NCBI RefSeq assembly: GCF_000315365.1
Contig: NZ_CAOS01000010.1
Span: 62,001-126,000 of the forward strand
DNA: 64,000 bases
Direction of reading: 5' to 3'
Origin: Desulforamulus hydrothermalis Lam5 = DSM 18033
GTDB taxonomy: Bacteria; Bacillota; Desulfotomaculia; Desulfotomaculales; Desulfotomaculaceae
Of this stretch, positions 23,858 through 34,752 are shown piece after piece. The notes below the pieces were generated by a model, which had not been told where the DNA came from, ran no database searches, and was given only the letters and a program-made list of their open reading frames with translations. A program made the translations under genes and the position numbers. Position 1 is the stretch's first letter. Each line of letters begins with the position of its first letter.

Positions 23858-25543
23858 TTGCAAGGATTAGTTGAACAAATGAAGGAGCGTTTGGCGGCCG
23901 CTCTGCAAAAGGCGGTTGCCGGTGCGACAGACAAGGGTTTGCTGAACCCGGTGGCGGTTCCCGATATTGTTATTGAAGTTCCCCGGGAAAAGGGGCACGG
24001 GGATTTTGCCACCAATTTAGCCATGCAGTTGGCCCGGCCGGCCCGGCTGGCGCCCAGAAAAATTGCCGAAGCGGTGGTGGAAAACCTGGACCTGGCGGAT
24101 ACTCCTGTGGAGCGTGTGGAGATTGCCGGCCCGGGCTTTATTAATTTTTACCTGCAGCCGTCCTGGGTGTACGGTGTAATACCCATGATCATCGAGCAGG
24201 ACAGGAACTACGGCCGGCTGGAGATCGGCGAGGGCCGCCGGGTGCAGGTGGAATTTGTCAGCGCCAACCCCACCGGCCTGCTGCATATGGGCAATGCCCG
24301 GGGGGCCGCCCTGGGTGACAGCCTGGCTGCCGTCCTGGATTTTGCCGGCTACCGGGTGAGCCGGGAGTATTACATTAACGATGCCGGCAACCAGATTGAA
24401 AACTTCGGCCGTTCCCTGGAGGTGCGTTTCCTGCAGCAGTTGGGGCAGGATATTCCCATGCCCGAAGAAGGCTATCACGGGGTTGATATTATTGATACCG
24501 TCAAGGGATATATAGAAAAATACGGTACCGGCCTGGCCGAGGCGCCTGCCGAAACCCGCCGGCAAACCCTGGCCCGCTACGCCCTGCAGGAAAAGCTGAG
24601 CCATATACGCAACACCCTGCTGGACTTCGGGGTGGTTTATGATGAGTGGTTTTCCGAGCAGTCCCTGCATGACAGCGGGGCCATCCGGCGCACCCTGGAT
24701 GAATTAAAGGAAAAAGGCTATATATATGAACATGAAAACGCCCTCTGGTTTAAAGCCACCGCCTTTGGCGACGAAAAGGATGAAGTGGTGGTGCGTTCCA
24801 ACGGCATACCCACTTACTTTGCCGCCGATATTGCATATCACAAAAACAAATTTGAGCGGGGCTTTGATAAAGTCATTGACATCTGGGGCGCCGACCACCA
24901 CGGCCATGTCAACCGCATGAAGGGCTCCATGGAAGCCCTGGGTTACAACCGGGATGACCTGCAAATCATCCTCATGCAGCTGGTGCGCCTGTACCGGGGC
25001 GGCGAGATCGTCCGCATGTCCAAACGCACCGGCCAGTTTGTCACCCTGGAAGAATTAATGGAAGAAGTAGGCCGGGATGCCGCCCGTTACTTCTTTGTCA
25101 TGCGCAGTCCGGACAGCCACCTGGAATTCGACCTGGACCTGGCCAAATCCCAGACTAATGACAACCCGGTCTTTTACATTCAATATGCCCATGCCCGCAT
25201 CTGCAGCATCCTGCGCCAGCTGCAAGAGCAGGGCGGCCGGCTGCCCCGGCCGGAGGAGATCCAGGCCGGCCGGCTGACCGAGCAGGCCGAACTGGACCTG
25301 CTGCGCAAACTGGCCGATTTCCCCGGCGAAATTGCCGCCGCGGCGGAACTGATGGCGCCGCACCGCATAGCCCGCTACCTGCATGACCTGGCCGGCTTGT
25401 TCCACAGCTTTTACAACAGCCACCGGGTTATCACCGAGGACACCGCCCTCTCCCAGGCCCGCCTGGTGCTGGTAAACTGCGTGCGCATTGTCTTAAGGAA
25501 CGCCCTGGGCCTGCTGGGACTGACGGCCCCCGAAAAGATGTAG
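23858..25543 (+). CDS. argS: Arginyl-tRNA synthetase
   Basis: 561 residues, class I synthetase that charges tRNA-Arg. The HIGH-like motif is VSANPTGLLHMGNARG near residue 130; the KMSKS equivalent is degenerate (VRMSKRTGQFVT near 390), as in many ArgRS. N-terminal Add1 and C-terminal DALR domains are present. TTG start at 23,858 has the SD AGGAGGA; the ATG at 23,879 is an alternative. It follows ywiB as in Bacillus. Confidence 0.96.
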   Translation: MQGLVEQMKERLAAALQKAVAGATDKGLLNPVAVPDIVIEVPREKGHGDFATNLAMQLARPARLAPRKIAEAVVENLDLADTPVERVEIAGPGFINFYLQPSWVYGVIPMIIEQDRNYGRLEIGEGRRVQVEFVSANPTGLLHMGNARGAALGDSLAAVLDFAGYRVSREYYINDAGNQIENFGRSLEVRFLQQLGQDIPMPEEGYHGVDIIDTVKGYIEKYGTGLAEAPAETRRQTLARYALQEKLSHIRNTLLDFGVVYDEWFSEQSLHDSGAIRRTLDELKEKGYIYEHENALWFKATAFGDEKDEVVVRSNGIPTYFAADIAYHKNKFERGFDKVIDIWGADHHGHVNRMKGSMEALGYNRDDLQIILMQLVRLYRGGEIVRMSKRTGQFVTLEELMEEVGRDAARYFFVMRSPDSHLEFDLDLAKSQTNDNPVFYIQYAHARICSILRQLQEQGGRLPRPEEIQAGRLTEQAELDLLRKLADFPGEIAAAAELMAPHRIARYLHDLAGLFHSFYNSHRVITEDTALSQARLVLVNCVRIVLRNALGLLGLTAPEKM

Positions 25544-25555
25544 GGGCTGTGCGCC

Positions 25556-25717
25556 GTGAAAGAGATTTTACTGTCCACCGTTAGCGGGTTTGCGGTGGGC
25601 GTCCTTTTTGCAAAGCTGAAGCTGCCGGTGCCGGCGCCCCCCAGCGTGGCCGGCATTATGGGCATTGTCGGGATGTTTTTGGGGTATGTGCTGGCCACGC
25701 GCATTGGCATGCGTTAA
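25556..25717 (+). CDS. XapX-domain small membrane protein
   Basis: A 53-residue reading frame, GTG start, 12 bp after argS. It encodes two hydrophobic helices: LLSTVSGFAVGVLFAKLKLP and VAGIMGIVGMFLGYVLATRI, separated by PVPAPPS. This matches the XapX (DUF1427) family of ~55-residue inner-membrane proteins of unknown role. No strong SD is seen; translation may be coupled to argS. Confidence 0.8.
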   Translation: MKEILLSTVSGFAVGVLFAKLKLPVPAPPSVAGIMGIVGMFLGYVLATRIGMR

Positions 25718-25720
25718 CTA

Positions 25721-25749
25721 TTGACAGGACATAGCCCGGTCGTTAGAAT
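25721..25749 (+). promoter_or_regulatory. Sigma-A promoter of pyrG
   Basis: TTGACA at 25,721-25,726, 17-bp spacer and TAGAAT at 25,744-25,749, followed by GGGATAGG around the expected start site. The 40-nt leader has no attenuator hairpin, unlike Bacillus pyrG, although transcription may still begin at a G run. Confidence 0.75.
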
Positions 25750-25781
25750 GGGATAGGCAGCCAAAATTCAACTGATTTTGA

Positions 25782-27413
<1,632 letters not shown>

Positions 27414-27453
27414 CCCCTTGGCCGGCTTCATAACATAATACAGCGGCATAGCA

Positions 27454-27760
27454 AGCTGGGCTCTGGTTCTTACCAAAGCTCAGACTGACGACCAAGGAAA
27501 GTCAAGGTGGTTTTATGATCCCCTGCCGGCGACTTGTCGAAGCACCGGTCACAGCACTTGATGAGCGAAAGGAGCCATTGGGCTGGCGCCCACAGGACGT
27601 GGGCGCCAGCCGAACCGGGCCAGGAGGCCCGTTTGAGGCGACCCCAATGGCGACCGTAGCGAATCATAGTGCTGTCGGTGCGTAGACCGGAGCCAAAGGG
27701 GATCATAAACCACAGTTAATGCTTGTCGGTACTCTGCAGCTTTGGTTTTTGCCAAAGCTG
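27454..27760. repeat. Long copy of structured repeat after pyrG
   Basis: An imperfect hairpin ending ACCAAAGCT (27,454-27,480), the core (27,481-27,736), then CAGCTTTGG-TTTTTG-CCAAAGCTG (27,737-27,760). The core matches the 3,208 copy: outer stem GGTGGTTTTATGATCCCCT with AGGGGATCATAAACCAC, TGGCGCCCA/TGGGCGCCA and CGGGCC-AGGA-GGCCCG. The central helix is GCCATTGGG/CCCAATGGC, where the other copy has GCCCTTGGG/CCCAAGGGC: a C-G to A-T compensatory change. Confidence 0.75.
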
Positions 27761-27795
27761 TCTTCGTATCCCCAATTCCTAAGGAGATGATTTGT

Positions 27796-28740
27796 TTGCG
27801 CAAAAAACTGATTGCCGGCCTTATCATCGGAGCAGTGATTTTTTCGCTGACGGCTGCGGCGGCCTGGCAGGGCAAGGGCAGGCCTGCCCGCCGGGACGGC
27901 AGCGGCAATAAAATTGCCGTGGTACATATTGAAGGCATGATTGTTTCTACCGCGCCGGGCGGCTTTGGCGCCACGGGCGTGGCGGCCGCCGACCGGATTG
28001 TCGGCGAGCTGCAAGAGGCCCGGGAAAATCCGGACATTAAAGCGGTGATTTTAAAACTGAACACCGGGGGCGGCACGGTGGTAGGTTCGGATGAAATTGG
28101 CCGGGAAGTGGCAAGGGTGCGCCGGTCGGGCAAAAAGGTGGTGGCCGCCATGGGAGAAATGGCTGCTTCCGGGGGCTACTGGATTGCCTGCCAAACCGAT
28201 AAAATTGTCGCCAATCCCGGCACCTTTACCGGCAGCATCGGCGTAATCATGGAATTAACCAACCTGCAGGATTTATACAACAAGCTGGGCATAAAATTTG
28301 ACAACGTGAAAACCGGCCCCAACAAAGACATGGGGGCTTCCTACCGGCAGCTGACGCCGGAGCAGCGGCAAATCTTCCAGAGCCTGGTTAACGATACCTA
28401 CGAAGACTTTATTAAAGTGGTGGCAGAGGGCAGGCGCCTGGACCCGGCCCGCGTCAGGCAGCTGGCGGACGGCCGCATCTATACCGGCAAACAGGCCAAA
28501 GCCCTGGGCCTGGTGGACGAATTGGGCGACTTTAGCGAAGCGGTGAAAATAACCGCTCAACTGGCCGGCCTGAAAGGAGAGCCGGAGCTGGTGGACATGA
28601 GCGGCCAACCGCCCTTCTGGCAACAGTTTTTCAGCGGCCTGCAGGGCCAAAGCGGTGTGCCGGTCTGGCCGCTGCCCCTGGACGGCTTGCTGCTGGTGCC
28701 GGATCCGGCGGTGCTGCCCCTGCGGGCCGCAACCAAATAG
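27796..28740 (+). CDS. sppA: Signal peptide peptidase SppA
   Basis: 314-residue membrane-anchored serine protease of family S49 that degrades leftover signal peptides. An N-terminal helix (KKLIAGLIIGAVIFSLTAAA) is followed by the protease domain with catalytic Ser in GEMAASGGYWIA and Lys in DGRIYTGKQAKALGLVD. TTG at 27,796 is chosen for its spacing to the SD AAGGAGATGA (27,781-27,790). Confidence 0.93.
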   Translation: MRKKLIAGLIIGAVIFSLTAAAAWQGKGRPARRDGSGNKIAVVHIEGMIVSTAPGGFGATGVAAADRIVGELQEARENPDIKAVILKLNTGGGTVVGSDEIGREVARVRRSGKKVVAAMGEMAASGGYWIACQTDKIVANPGTFTGSIGVIMELTNLQDLYNKLGIKFDNVKTGPNKDMGASYRQLTPEQRQIFQSLVNDTYEDFIKVVAEGRRLDPARVRQLADGRIYTGKQAKALGLVDELGDFSEAVKITAQLAGLKGEPELVDMSGQPPFWQQFFSGLQGQSGVPVWPLPLDGLLLVPDPAVLPLRAATK

Positions 28741-28753
28741 GGGAGGGCGCACT

Positions 28754-29539
28754 ATGAGCGAAATCAAAGATCACCTGGCAGAAAACACAGGCGGTGGCCG
28801 GCTGACCCCGGCCCCGGAAGCAGAGCAGGCTGCCTCGCCGCCGGCTGCGGCGGCAGAACCGGCCCAAGCCCCGCCGGCCCCTCCCGAGCCGCCGCTCAAA
28901 TACTATGAAATTATTTACGGCGTTTTGTTTGACCCGGTGCCTACCATGCGGCGGCTGGCAGCCAACCCGCCCCTGGGGGCTGCCTTTGTCATTGTTATCC
29001 TGCTGGCCCTGGCGGGCATGCTGGCCAGCCTGTATATTTATGCCCGCAGCGGCGCCCCGGAATTAGGCGGCGCCCTGGGGCTGCCCTGGCAGCAGCACCC
29101 GGCGGCAGCCCGGGCCCTGCGGGCGGCGGCCCCGGTGCTGGCCCTGCTGGGGGCGGTCTTTTACTTCGTTAAGTGGTTTTTCTACAGTGCCCTGCTGCAC
29201 CTGCTGGCGGAATTTTACGGCGGCCGGGGCCGGGCCCGCACCGTTTTTGTCATTTACGGCCTGGCCGGCCTGCCGGAAGTATTTTTAATCCCCCTTAACG
29301 TGCTGACCGCCCTGGCGGCACCCGCCCAGGCGGCGCTGCTCAACACCCTGGGCAACCTGGTTACACTGGTTTGGGGAACCGTTTTACTGACCATCGGCCT
29401 GCGGGAAGCCCACCGGATAAGCACCGGGCGGGCCCTGGCAGTGATTGTCACGCCGGTTTTGGCCGTGCTGGCCCTGGCCCTGGTTACCCTGGTGGCACTG
29501 GCCGGCACCCTGTCCGCCTTGCTGCCTGCCACCTGGTAG
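28754..29539 (+). CDS. Yip1-domain membrane protein
   Basis: 261 residues: a Pro/Ala-rich cytoplasmic N-terminus (about 50 residues), then YYEIIYGVLFDPVPTMRRLAAN and five hydrophobic segments typical of the Yip1 family. ATG at 28,754 with SD GGGAGGG, 13 bp after sppA, so the two are probably co-transcribed. Role unknown. Confidence 0.78.
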   Translation: MSEIKDHLAENTGGGRLTPAPEAEQAASPPAAAAEPAQAPPAPPEPPLKYYEIIYGVLFDPVPTMRRLAANPPLGAAFVIVILLALAGMLASLYIYARSGAPELGGALGLPWQQHPAAARALRAAAPVLALLGAVFYFVKWFFYSALLHLLAEFYGGRGRARTVFVIYGLAGLPEVFLIPLNVLTALAAPAQAALLNTLGNLVTLVWGTVLLTIGLREAHRISTGRALAVIVTPVLAVLALALVTLVALAGTLSALLPATW

Positions 29540-29647
29540 CATTATTAAAATATTGCAACAGTGCCAATTTTTTCTGCAGGTATAACCCCCGGGCCGTCGA
29601 AAAAATATAAAATCTGCGCTGTATGAACCTGGGGGGTGCCGAATAAA

Positions 29648-30052
29648 ATGAGTAACAACGTTGATGTGCTTATTATTGACGACCAGCCGGGCGTCAGGCG
29701 ATTGCTGTTGGAAGCGCTGGCGGAGGAAGGATTGGCCGTTAAAGCAGCCGGCAGCGGGGCAGAGGGCCTGCAAATGCTGGCCGCCTGCCGGCCTTACCTG
29801 GTGCTGCTGGACATGAAAATGCCCGGCATGAACGGGGTGGAAACCCTGCAGGAAATACGCAGGCATGACATGACTTTACCGGTGGTGATGATGTCTGCTT
29901 ACGGCGACCTGGAGGTGATGGAGCAAACCAGGCATCTGGAAGTGACGCATTATCTTAGCAAGCCCTTTGACTTAGACGAAGTGCGGCTGCTGGTCAGGAC
30001 AGTCCTGGCCGAACGCCTGCCCGTTAAAGGGCGGCAGGCTGATATTGGCTGA
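29648..30052 (+). CDS. spo0F: Spo0F-like response regulator
   Basis: 134-residue single-domain receiver. Acidic pocket DDQ near residue 11, phospho-Asp in LVLLDMKMPGMNG near 55, Ser/Thr in MMSAYG near 83 and Lys in YLSKPFD near 105. The position before fba and tal is that of Bacillus spo0F, the phosphorelay intermediate for sporulation. Clostridial sporulators often lack a full phosphorelay, so its real partner is uncertain. ATG at 29,648; the upstream GTG overlaps the SD GGGGGGTG. Confidence 0.8.
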   Translation: MSNNVDVLIIDDQPGVRRLLLEALAEEGLAVKAAGSGAEGLQMLAACRPYLVLLDMKMPGMNGVETLQEIRRHDMTLPVVMMSAYGDLEVMEQTRHLEVTHYLSKPFDLDEVRLLVRTVLAERLPVKGRQADIG

Positions 30053-30132
30053 AGCACGACCGGTTATTTCATTTTCAAAAAAGGAATTTACCTGCCGGCG
30101 GCGAACTCTTATGCAAAGAGGAGGTTATTGAG

Positions 30133-30822
30133 GTGCTTATAACCACAGCCACCACATTAGCCATTCGCTGTCCGGAGTGCGGCGCATTAGAATTTCATAA
30201 CCTCTCCCGCTTTGCCCTGTCCGGCCGGGGCAAACTGCAAATTAGCTGCTCCTGCGGCGCTTTCCTGCTGGGGGTTGTCAGCAAATCGCCCGGCAGCTAC
30301 TGGCTGCAAATACCCTGTGTTTTCTGTGAAACCAAGCACATTCGGGAAATCTCCGGCACGCGGCTCTGGGGCCCGCAGACCCTTCACCTCACCTGCCCGG
30401 AATCCGGGCTGGAGCTGGGCTACCTGGGGCGGGCGGAAGAAGTAAAAGCGCTGGCGGAATCCCTGGACACCGGCCTGGAAGCCCTTATGGAAGAACTGGG
30501 TTATGACGATTACTTTACCAACCCGGCGGTAATGCACCAGGTTATGGCCTGCCTGCAAGAGATTGCCGACAACGGGGGCCTTTACTGCCAGTGCGGCAAC
30601 AACCACATCGAAGTGGACGTATACCTGGACCGCTTGGAACTGCACTGCAAAGAATGCGACAGCATCAATATTGTTTATGCCGAAACCGAAGAAGACCTGC
30701 AGGTCATTCAACAGGTAGACACCATCGAACTGACCAAACACGGCTTCAAGTTTCTCGACAGCCTTGCCAATACCCCCAAACTAACCAAAAAAACCCGGCG
30801 CAAGCGAAATAAACATTCCTAG
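30133..30822 (+). CDS. Conserved-looking zinc-ribbon protein of unknown function
   Basis: 229 residues, not recognised. Cysteine pairs suggest zinc ribbons: CPECG near 14, SCSCG near 40, CVFC near 62, CQCG near 155 and CKEC near 175. The C-terminus is strongly basic (KKTRRKRNKHS). GTG start with SD AGAGGAGG; 80 bp after the Spo0F-like gene and before fba. A nucleic-acid or metal role is possible, but nothing shows it directly. Confidence 0.7.
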   Translation: MLITTATTLAIRCPECGALEFHNLSRFALSGRGKLQISCSCGAFLLGVVSKSPGSYWLQIPCVFCETKHIREISGTRLWGPQTLHLTCPESGLELGYLGRAEEVKALAESLDTGLEALMEELGYDDYFTNPAVMHQVMACLQEIADNGGLYCQCGNNHIEVDVYLDRLELHCKECDSINIVYAETEEDLQVIQQVDTIELTKHGFKFLDSLANTPKLTKKTRRKRNKHS

Positions 30823-31030
30823 CAACATAATTCCGGGCAACCCTGGCCATACTGTAAAGCAAGTCAGGGACGGCACCATTTGCTGTTACTGTTTGCCCGG
30901 GCCACCGGGCAAGTGCCGACAGCTTCCGCCGGAAGTTTTCAGAAATAAACGCAGTAACCCGTCATACCGGCCCGGACGCTGTCCGGGCCGTTGTCAATTT
31001 GGTTCAGTAAAATTTTAAGGAGGTTTTGTT

Positions 31031-31885
31031 ATGCCGCTGGTATCTGTCAAAGAACTGTTACAACGTGCAGAAGAAGGAAAGTACGCCGTTGGCGCCTTTA
31101 ACGTCAACAACATGGAAATTGTTCAGGCCATCGTGGCGGCGGCGGAAGCGGAAAGGGCGCCGGTGATCATGCAGGCCAGCCAGGGCGCCATAAAATATGC
31201 CGGCATCGAGTATATTTACGCCCTGGCCAGCCTGGCCGCAGGCCGGGCCAGCGTGCCGGTGGCCCTGCACCTGGACCACGGCACCAGCTTTGAGCAGTGC
31301 ATGAAGTGCATCCGGGTGGGCTTTACTTCAGTGATGATTGACGGTTCAAAACTGCCCCTGGAAGAAAACATTGCCCTTACCAACAAAGTGCTGGAGGTGG
31401 CCCGGGCCACCGGTGTGTCGGTGGAAGCAGAGCTGGGCAAAATCGGCGGCACCGAAGATGATATTCATGTGGACGAAAAGGACGCTTTCTTCACCGATCC
31501 GGAAGAAGCCCGGTATTTTGTGGAAAAAACCGGCGTGGATGCCCTGGCGGTAGCCATCGGCACAGCCCACGGCCAGTATAAAGGGATACCTCAATTAGAC
31601 TTCCCCCGCCTGGAAAAAATTGCCGGCCTGGTTAAAATACCCATTGTACTGCACGGTTCCTCCGGCGTGCCTGACGAGGCGGTGCAAGAAGCCATCCGCC
31701 TGGGCGTGCGCAAAGTAAACATCGATACCAACATCCGGGAAGCCTTTACCGCCGCCTGCCGTCAGGTGCTGGACAGCAACGCCAAAGAAATTGATCCCCG
31801 CAAAGTATTAGGCCCGGCCCGGGAAGCAGCGACCCAGGTCATCAGAGAAAAAATCAGGGTCTTTGGCAGCGCCGGCAAAGCCTAA
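31031..31885 (+). CDS. fba: Class II fructose-1,6-bisphosphate aldolase
   Basis: 284 residues; zinc-dependent glycolytic/gluconeogenic aldolase. Zinc ligands and active-site motifs are visible: HLDHGTSFEQC near 80, GTAHGQYKG near 178 and IVLHGSSGVPDE near 206. ATG, SD AAGGAGG. The upstream 208-bp gap has two GC hairpins (near 30,893 and 30,966) and no gene. Confidence 0.97.
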   Translation: MPLVSVKELLQRAEEGKYAVGAFNVNNMEIVQAIVAAAEAERAPVIMQASQGAIKYAGIEYIYALASLAAGRASVPVALHLDHGTSFEQCMKCIRVGFTSVMIDGSKLPLEENIALTNKVLEVARATGVSVEAELGKIGGTEDDIHVDEKDAFFTDPEEARYFVEKTGVDALAVAIGTAHGQYKGIPQLDFPRLEKIAGLVKIPIVLHGSSGVPDEAVQEAIRLGVRKVNIDTNIREAFTAACRQVLDSNAKEIDPRKVLGPAREAATQVIREKIRVFGSAGKA

Positions 31886-31930
31886 AACCGGCCGGGCGGC
31901 CGGCCCACACATTAATCAGGAGGGACTACC

Positions 31931-32581
31931 ATGCTGCTTTTTATCGATACCGCCAATGTCAACGAGATTCGTGCGGCCAATGAACTGGGCATTATTGCGG
32001 GTGTTACCACCAACCCTTCCCTGATTGCCCGGGAGGGGCGGGATTTTGCTGAAGTGGTCAAAGAAATAACCTCCCTGGTAGACGGCCCCGTCAGTGCGGA
32101 AGTTATCAGCCTGGAAGCGGCCGGTATGCTGCAGGAGGCGGTACAACTGGCGGCCATCCACCCCAACATTGTGGTAAAAATACCCATGACCGCCGAAGGC
32201 TTAAAGGCCACCCGGGCCTGCGCCGCCAGGGGCATCAAAACCAACGTAACGCTGGTTTTTTCAGCCAACCAGGCGCTGCTGGCGGCCCGGGCGGGCGCCA
32301 CCTACGTCAGCCCCTTTGTGGGCCGCCTGGATGATATCGGCCACGACGGCATTGGCTTAATTTATGATATTGTTGAGATATTTGATAACTACGGCCTGCC
32401 CACCCAAATTATTTCTGCCAGCATCCGCCACCCGCTGCATGTGCTGCAGTCGGCCAAAGCCGGTGCCCATATCGCCACAGTGCCCTATAAAGTGCTGCTG
32501 CAGATGATCAAACACCCGTTGACCGAGCAAGGCATTGATGCTTTTCTGGCCGATTGGGCCAAGCTGCCCAAGCAGGGTTAA
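31931..32581 (+). CDS. tal: Transaldolase (TalC/MipB small type)
   Basis: 216 residues, the short transaldolase subfamily that also includes fructose-6-phosphate aldolase. The Schiff-base Lys lies in [15 protein letters not shown] near 83. It follows fba by 45 bp with SD AGGAGG. The 164-bp gap after it contains a 10-bp hairpin (GCCGGCGGGC/GCCCGCCGGC near 32,641) and a direct repeat of AGCCGGGC. Confidence 0.94.
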   Translation: MLLFIDTANVNEIRAANELGIIAGVTTNPSLIAREGRDFAEVVKEITSLVDGPVSAEVISLEAAGMLQEAVQLAAIHPNIVVKIPMTAEGLKATRACAARGIKTNVTLVFSANQALLAARAGATYVSPFVGRLDDIGHDGIGLIYDIVEIFDNYGLPTQIISASIRHPLHVLQSAKAGAHIATVPYKVLLQMIKHPLTEQGIDAFLADWAKLPKQG

Positions 32582-32745
32582 AGCGCGGCCGGCGGCTGAC
32601 AGTTGACCAATCCTCCTGCCTAAGCTATACTGTAAACAGTGCCGGCGGGCAGCGCCCGCCGGCACGGCAAGTAGAAGAAAAGCCGGGCCTTTGCAGTGTG
32701 GCACAGCTGAGCCGGGCTTTTTCTGCCTTTTAGGAGGATTATGAG

Positions 32746-33252
32746 GTGGTCAGTATTGTCAGAAAATTAATCAACAAATGTAAGCAAACCTGTTTGGATT
32801 CCTACCACCGGCTCTTAAATCTCCCGGAGGCTCCCCGGCAGGTGGCCCAGGGAATCGCCCTGGGCGTTGCCTTTGACTTTTTGCCGGTTCCCTTTATCAG
32901 CATTCCCCTTTCCTTTTTGGTGGCCAAACTGGTACGGGTGCATGCAGTGGCCGCCACCCTGACGGTTTGTCTGTTTAAACCGGTGGTTCCCCTGTTTTTT
33001 ACCCTGAATATTTTTGTGGGCAAACTGCTGGTGGGTTCGGCCCCCTCGCCCATCAGCGAAGAAATTGCCCACGGCGTTCCCCTGCTGACCAAAGCCCTGT
33101 TGCAAATTAAAGCCTTAGGTTTGCCTTTCCTGGTGGGCAGCGTGACCAACGCTGTCTGGGCCGGCCTGCTGGTTTATTATGCCGCCGTTAAGTTTTTAGA
33201 AGCCCGGCAAAAGGCCATAAAAAAAAACCCTGAAAGCCGCTGCTGCGAATAA
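32746..33252 (+). CDS. DUF2062 membrane protein
   Basis: 168 residues. Motifs APRQVAQGIALGVAFDFLPV and VPLFFTLNIFVGKLL with three hydrophobic segments match DUF2062 proteins, which are small membrane proteins of unknown role. GTG at 32,746 follows the SD AGGAGG by 8 bp; the ATG at 32,741 opens only a short frame. Confidence 0.82.
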   Translation: MVSIVRKLINKCKQTCLDSYHRLLNLPEAPRQVAQGIALGVAFDFLPVPFISIPLSFLVAKLVRVHAVAATLTVCLFKPVVPLFFTLNIFVGKLLVGSAPSPISEEIAHGVPLLTKALLQIKALGLPFLVGSVTNAVWAGLLVYYAAVKFLEARQKAIKKNPESRCCE

Positions 33253-33313
33253 AAGGTCGCAGCCCTGGCAATATAGGTGATAAACCACAATACGTTTTAA
33301 AGGTGGAGTGTAC

Positions 33314-34681
33314 TTGTCTGAGCAAGATAAGCCTGTCAACCTGCAGGCTGATTTAGAAGCCAAAACCATGCGGGAATTGTATGCCATTGCCCGTGAGCTG
33401 GAAATTCCCGGCTATTACAAGCTGCGCAAGAAAGAACTGGTTTTTGAAATATCCAAACTGCAGTCCAAGCAAAGCGGCGTTTCCTTCGCCGGCGGGGTGC
33501 TGGAAATATTGCCGGACGGCTACGGGTTTTTAAGGCCGTCCACCTATGTGCCCAGCAACGACGACATTTATGTTTCGGTATCGCAAATCCGCCGGTTTGA
33601 TTTGCGCACCGGCGACCTGGTTTACGGCCAGGTGCGCAAGCCCAAAGACAACGAGCGGTATTACGGACTTTTGCGGGTAGAACAGGTCAACGGCGGCCGG
33701 CCGGAGCTGGCAGCCGAACGCATGCACTTTGCCGGCCTGACACCCCTTTATCCCCAAGCACGCATCCGGCTGGAAAACAGCCCCGACAGGATTTCCACCC
33801 GCGTCATCGACCTCATTGCCCCCATCGGCAAAGGGCAGCGGGGTCTCATCGTAGCCCCGCCCAAAGCCGGCAAAACCATTCTGATCAAAGAAATTGCCAA
33901 CAGCGTTACCGTTAACCACCCGGAAATTGAACTGTTCATCCTGCTAATTGACGAAAGGCCCGAAGAAGTAACCGATATTGAACGTTCGGTAAAGGCGGAG
34001 GTTATCAGCTCTACCTTTGACGAGCCGCCGGAAAACCATGTCAAGGCTTCCGAGATGGTGCTGGAGCGGGCCAAACGGCTGGTAGAAAGCGGCCGCCACG
34101 TCATGATTTTACTGGACAGCATCACCCGCCTGGCCCGGGCTCACAACCTGATCATTCCGCCCAGCGGCCGCACCCTGTCCGGCGGCGTTGACCCGGCGGC
34201 CCTGCACAAGCCCAAGCGGTTTTTCGGTGCGGCCCGCAACGTAGAAGAAGGGGGCAGCCTTACCATCCTGGCCACCGCCCTGGTGGAAACCGGCAGCCGC
34301 ATGGACGATGTAATCTTTGAGGAATTCAAAGGCACCGGCAACATGGAGCTGATATTAGACCGGCGGCTGGCGGACCGGCGGCTGTTTCCCGCCATCGACA
34401 TCCAGCGTTCCGGTACCCGGCGGGAAGACTTGCTGCTCACCAAAGAGGAACTGGAATACGTGTGGAGCCTGCGCAAAGCCATTGCCGGCATGAGCCCCCT
34501 GGAAGCCCTGGAAAACCTGCTGGAACGCATAAAAAACAGCAAAAGCAACCAGGAAATACTGGGCGATTTTAAGCCCAAAAACCGGCTGCAGGCGGCAGCC
34601 GCCGAGCCGGGCGAACCGGCAAGCGCCCTGCCGAAGCGAGCCGGCCGCAGAAAAAGTGCGGCAGAAACTGCCAGGCTGTAG
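33314..34681 (+). CDS. rho: Transcription termination factor Rho
   Basis: 455 residues; hexameric RNA-dependent ATPase. An N-terminal Rho_N helix region ([19 protein letters not shown]) precedes the CSD RNA-binding domain ([15 protein letters not shown]) and the ATPase core with Walker [14 protein letters not shown] near 182. TTG at 33,314 suits the SD AAAGGTGGAG (33,299-33,308). The C-terminus has a ~40-residue basic/Ala tail. The Bacillus neighbour rpmE lies about 2 kb on. Confidence 0.96.
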   Translation: MSEQDKPVNLQADLEAKTMRELYAIARELEIPGYYKLRKKELVFEISKLQSKQSGVSFAGGVLEILPDGYGFLRPSTYVPSNDDIYVSVSQIRRFDLRTGDLVYGQVRKPKDNERYYGLLRVEQVNGGRPELAAERMHFAGLTPLYPQARIRLENSPDRISTRVIDLIAPIGKGQRGLIVAPPKAGKTILIKEIANSVTVNHPEIELFILLIDERPEEVTDIERSVKAEVISSTFDEPPENHVKASEMVLERAKRLVESGRHVMILLDSITRLARAHNLIIPPSGRTLSGGVDPAALHKPKRFFGAARNVEEGGSLTILATALVETGSRMDDVIFEEFKGTGNMELILDRRLADRRLFPAIDIQRSGTRREDLLLTKEELEYVWSLRKAIAGMSPLEALENLLERIKNSKSNQEILGDFKPKNRLQAAAAEPGEPASALPKRAGRRKSAAETARL

Positions 34682-34703
34682 AACAGCCATGTATATTTTC
34701 CTG

Positions 34704-34752
34704 TCACCTCGGGCAAACTATTAACAGTTTGCTTATTTCGAGGTGATTTTTT
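34704..34752 (+). terminator. Rho terminator that includes the next gene's SD
   Basis: TCACCTCG pairs with CGAGGTGA around an inner GCAAACT/AGTTTGC hairpin, followed by six T residues. The 3' arm GAGGTGA is also the ribosome-binding site of the M23 gene whose ATG is at 34,753. The same structure could thus stop transcription and hide the SD. Confidence 0.7.

Noticed and set aside
32641-32740. Riboswitch or terminator before the DUF2062 gene
   Set aside because: The hairpin lacks a T run and the AGCCGGGC copies are direct, not inverted, repeats; no known motif fits.
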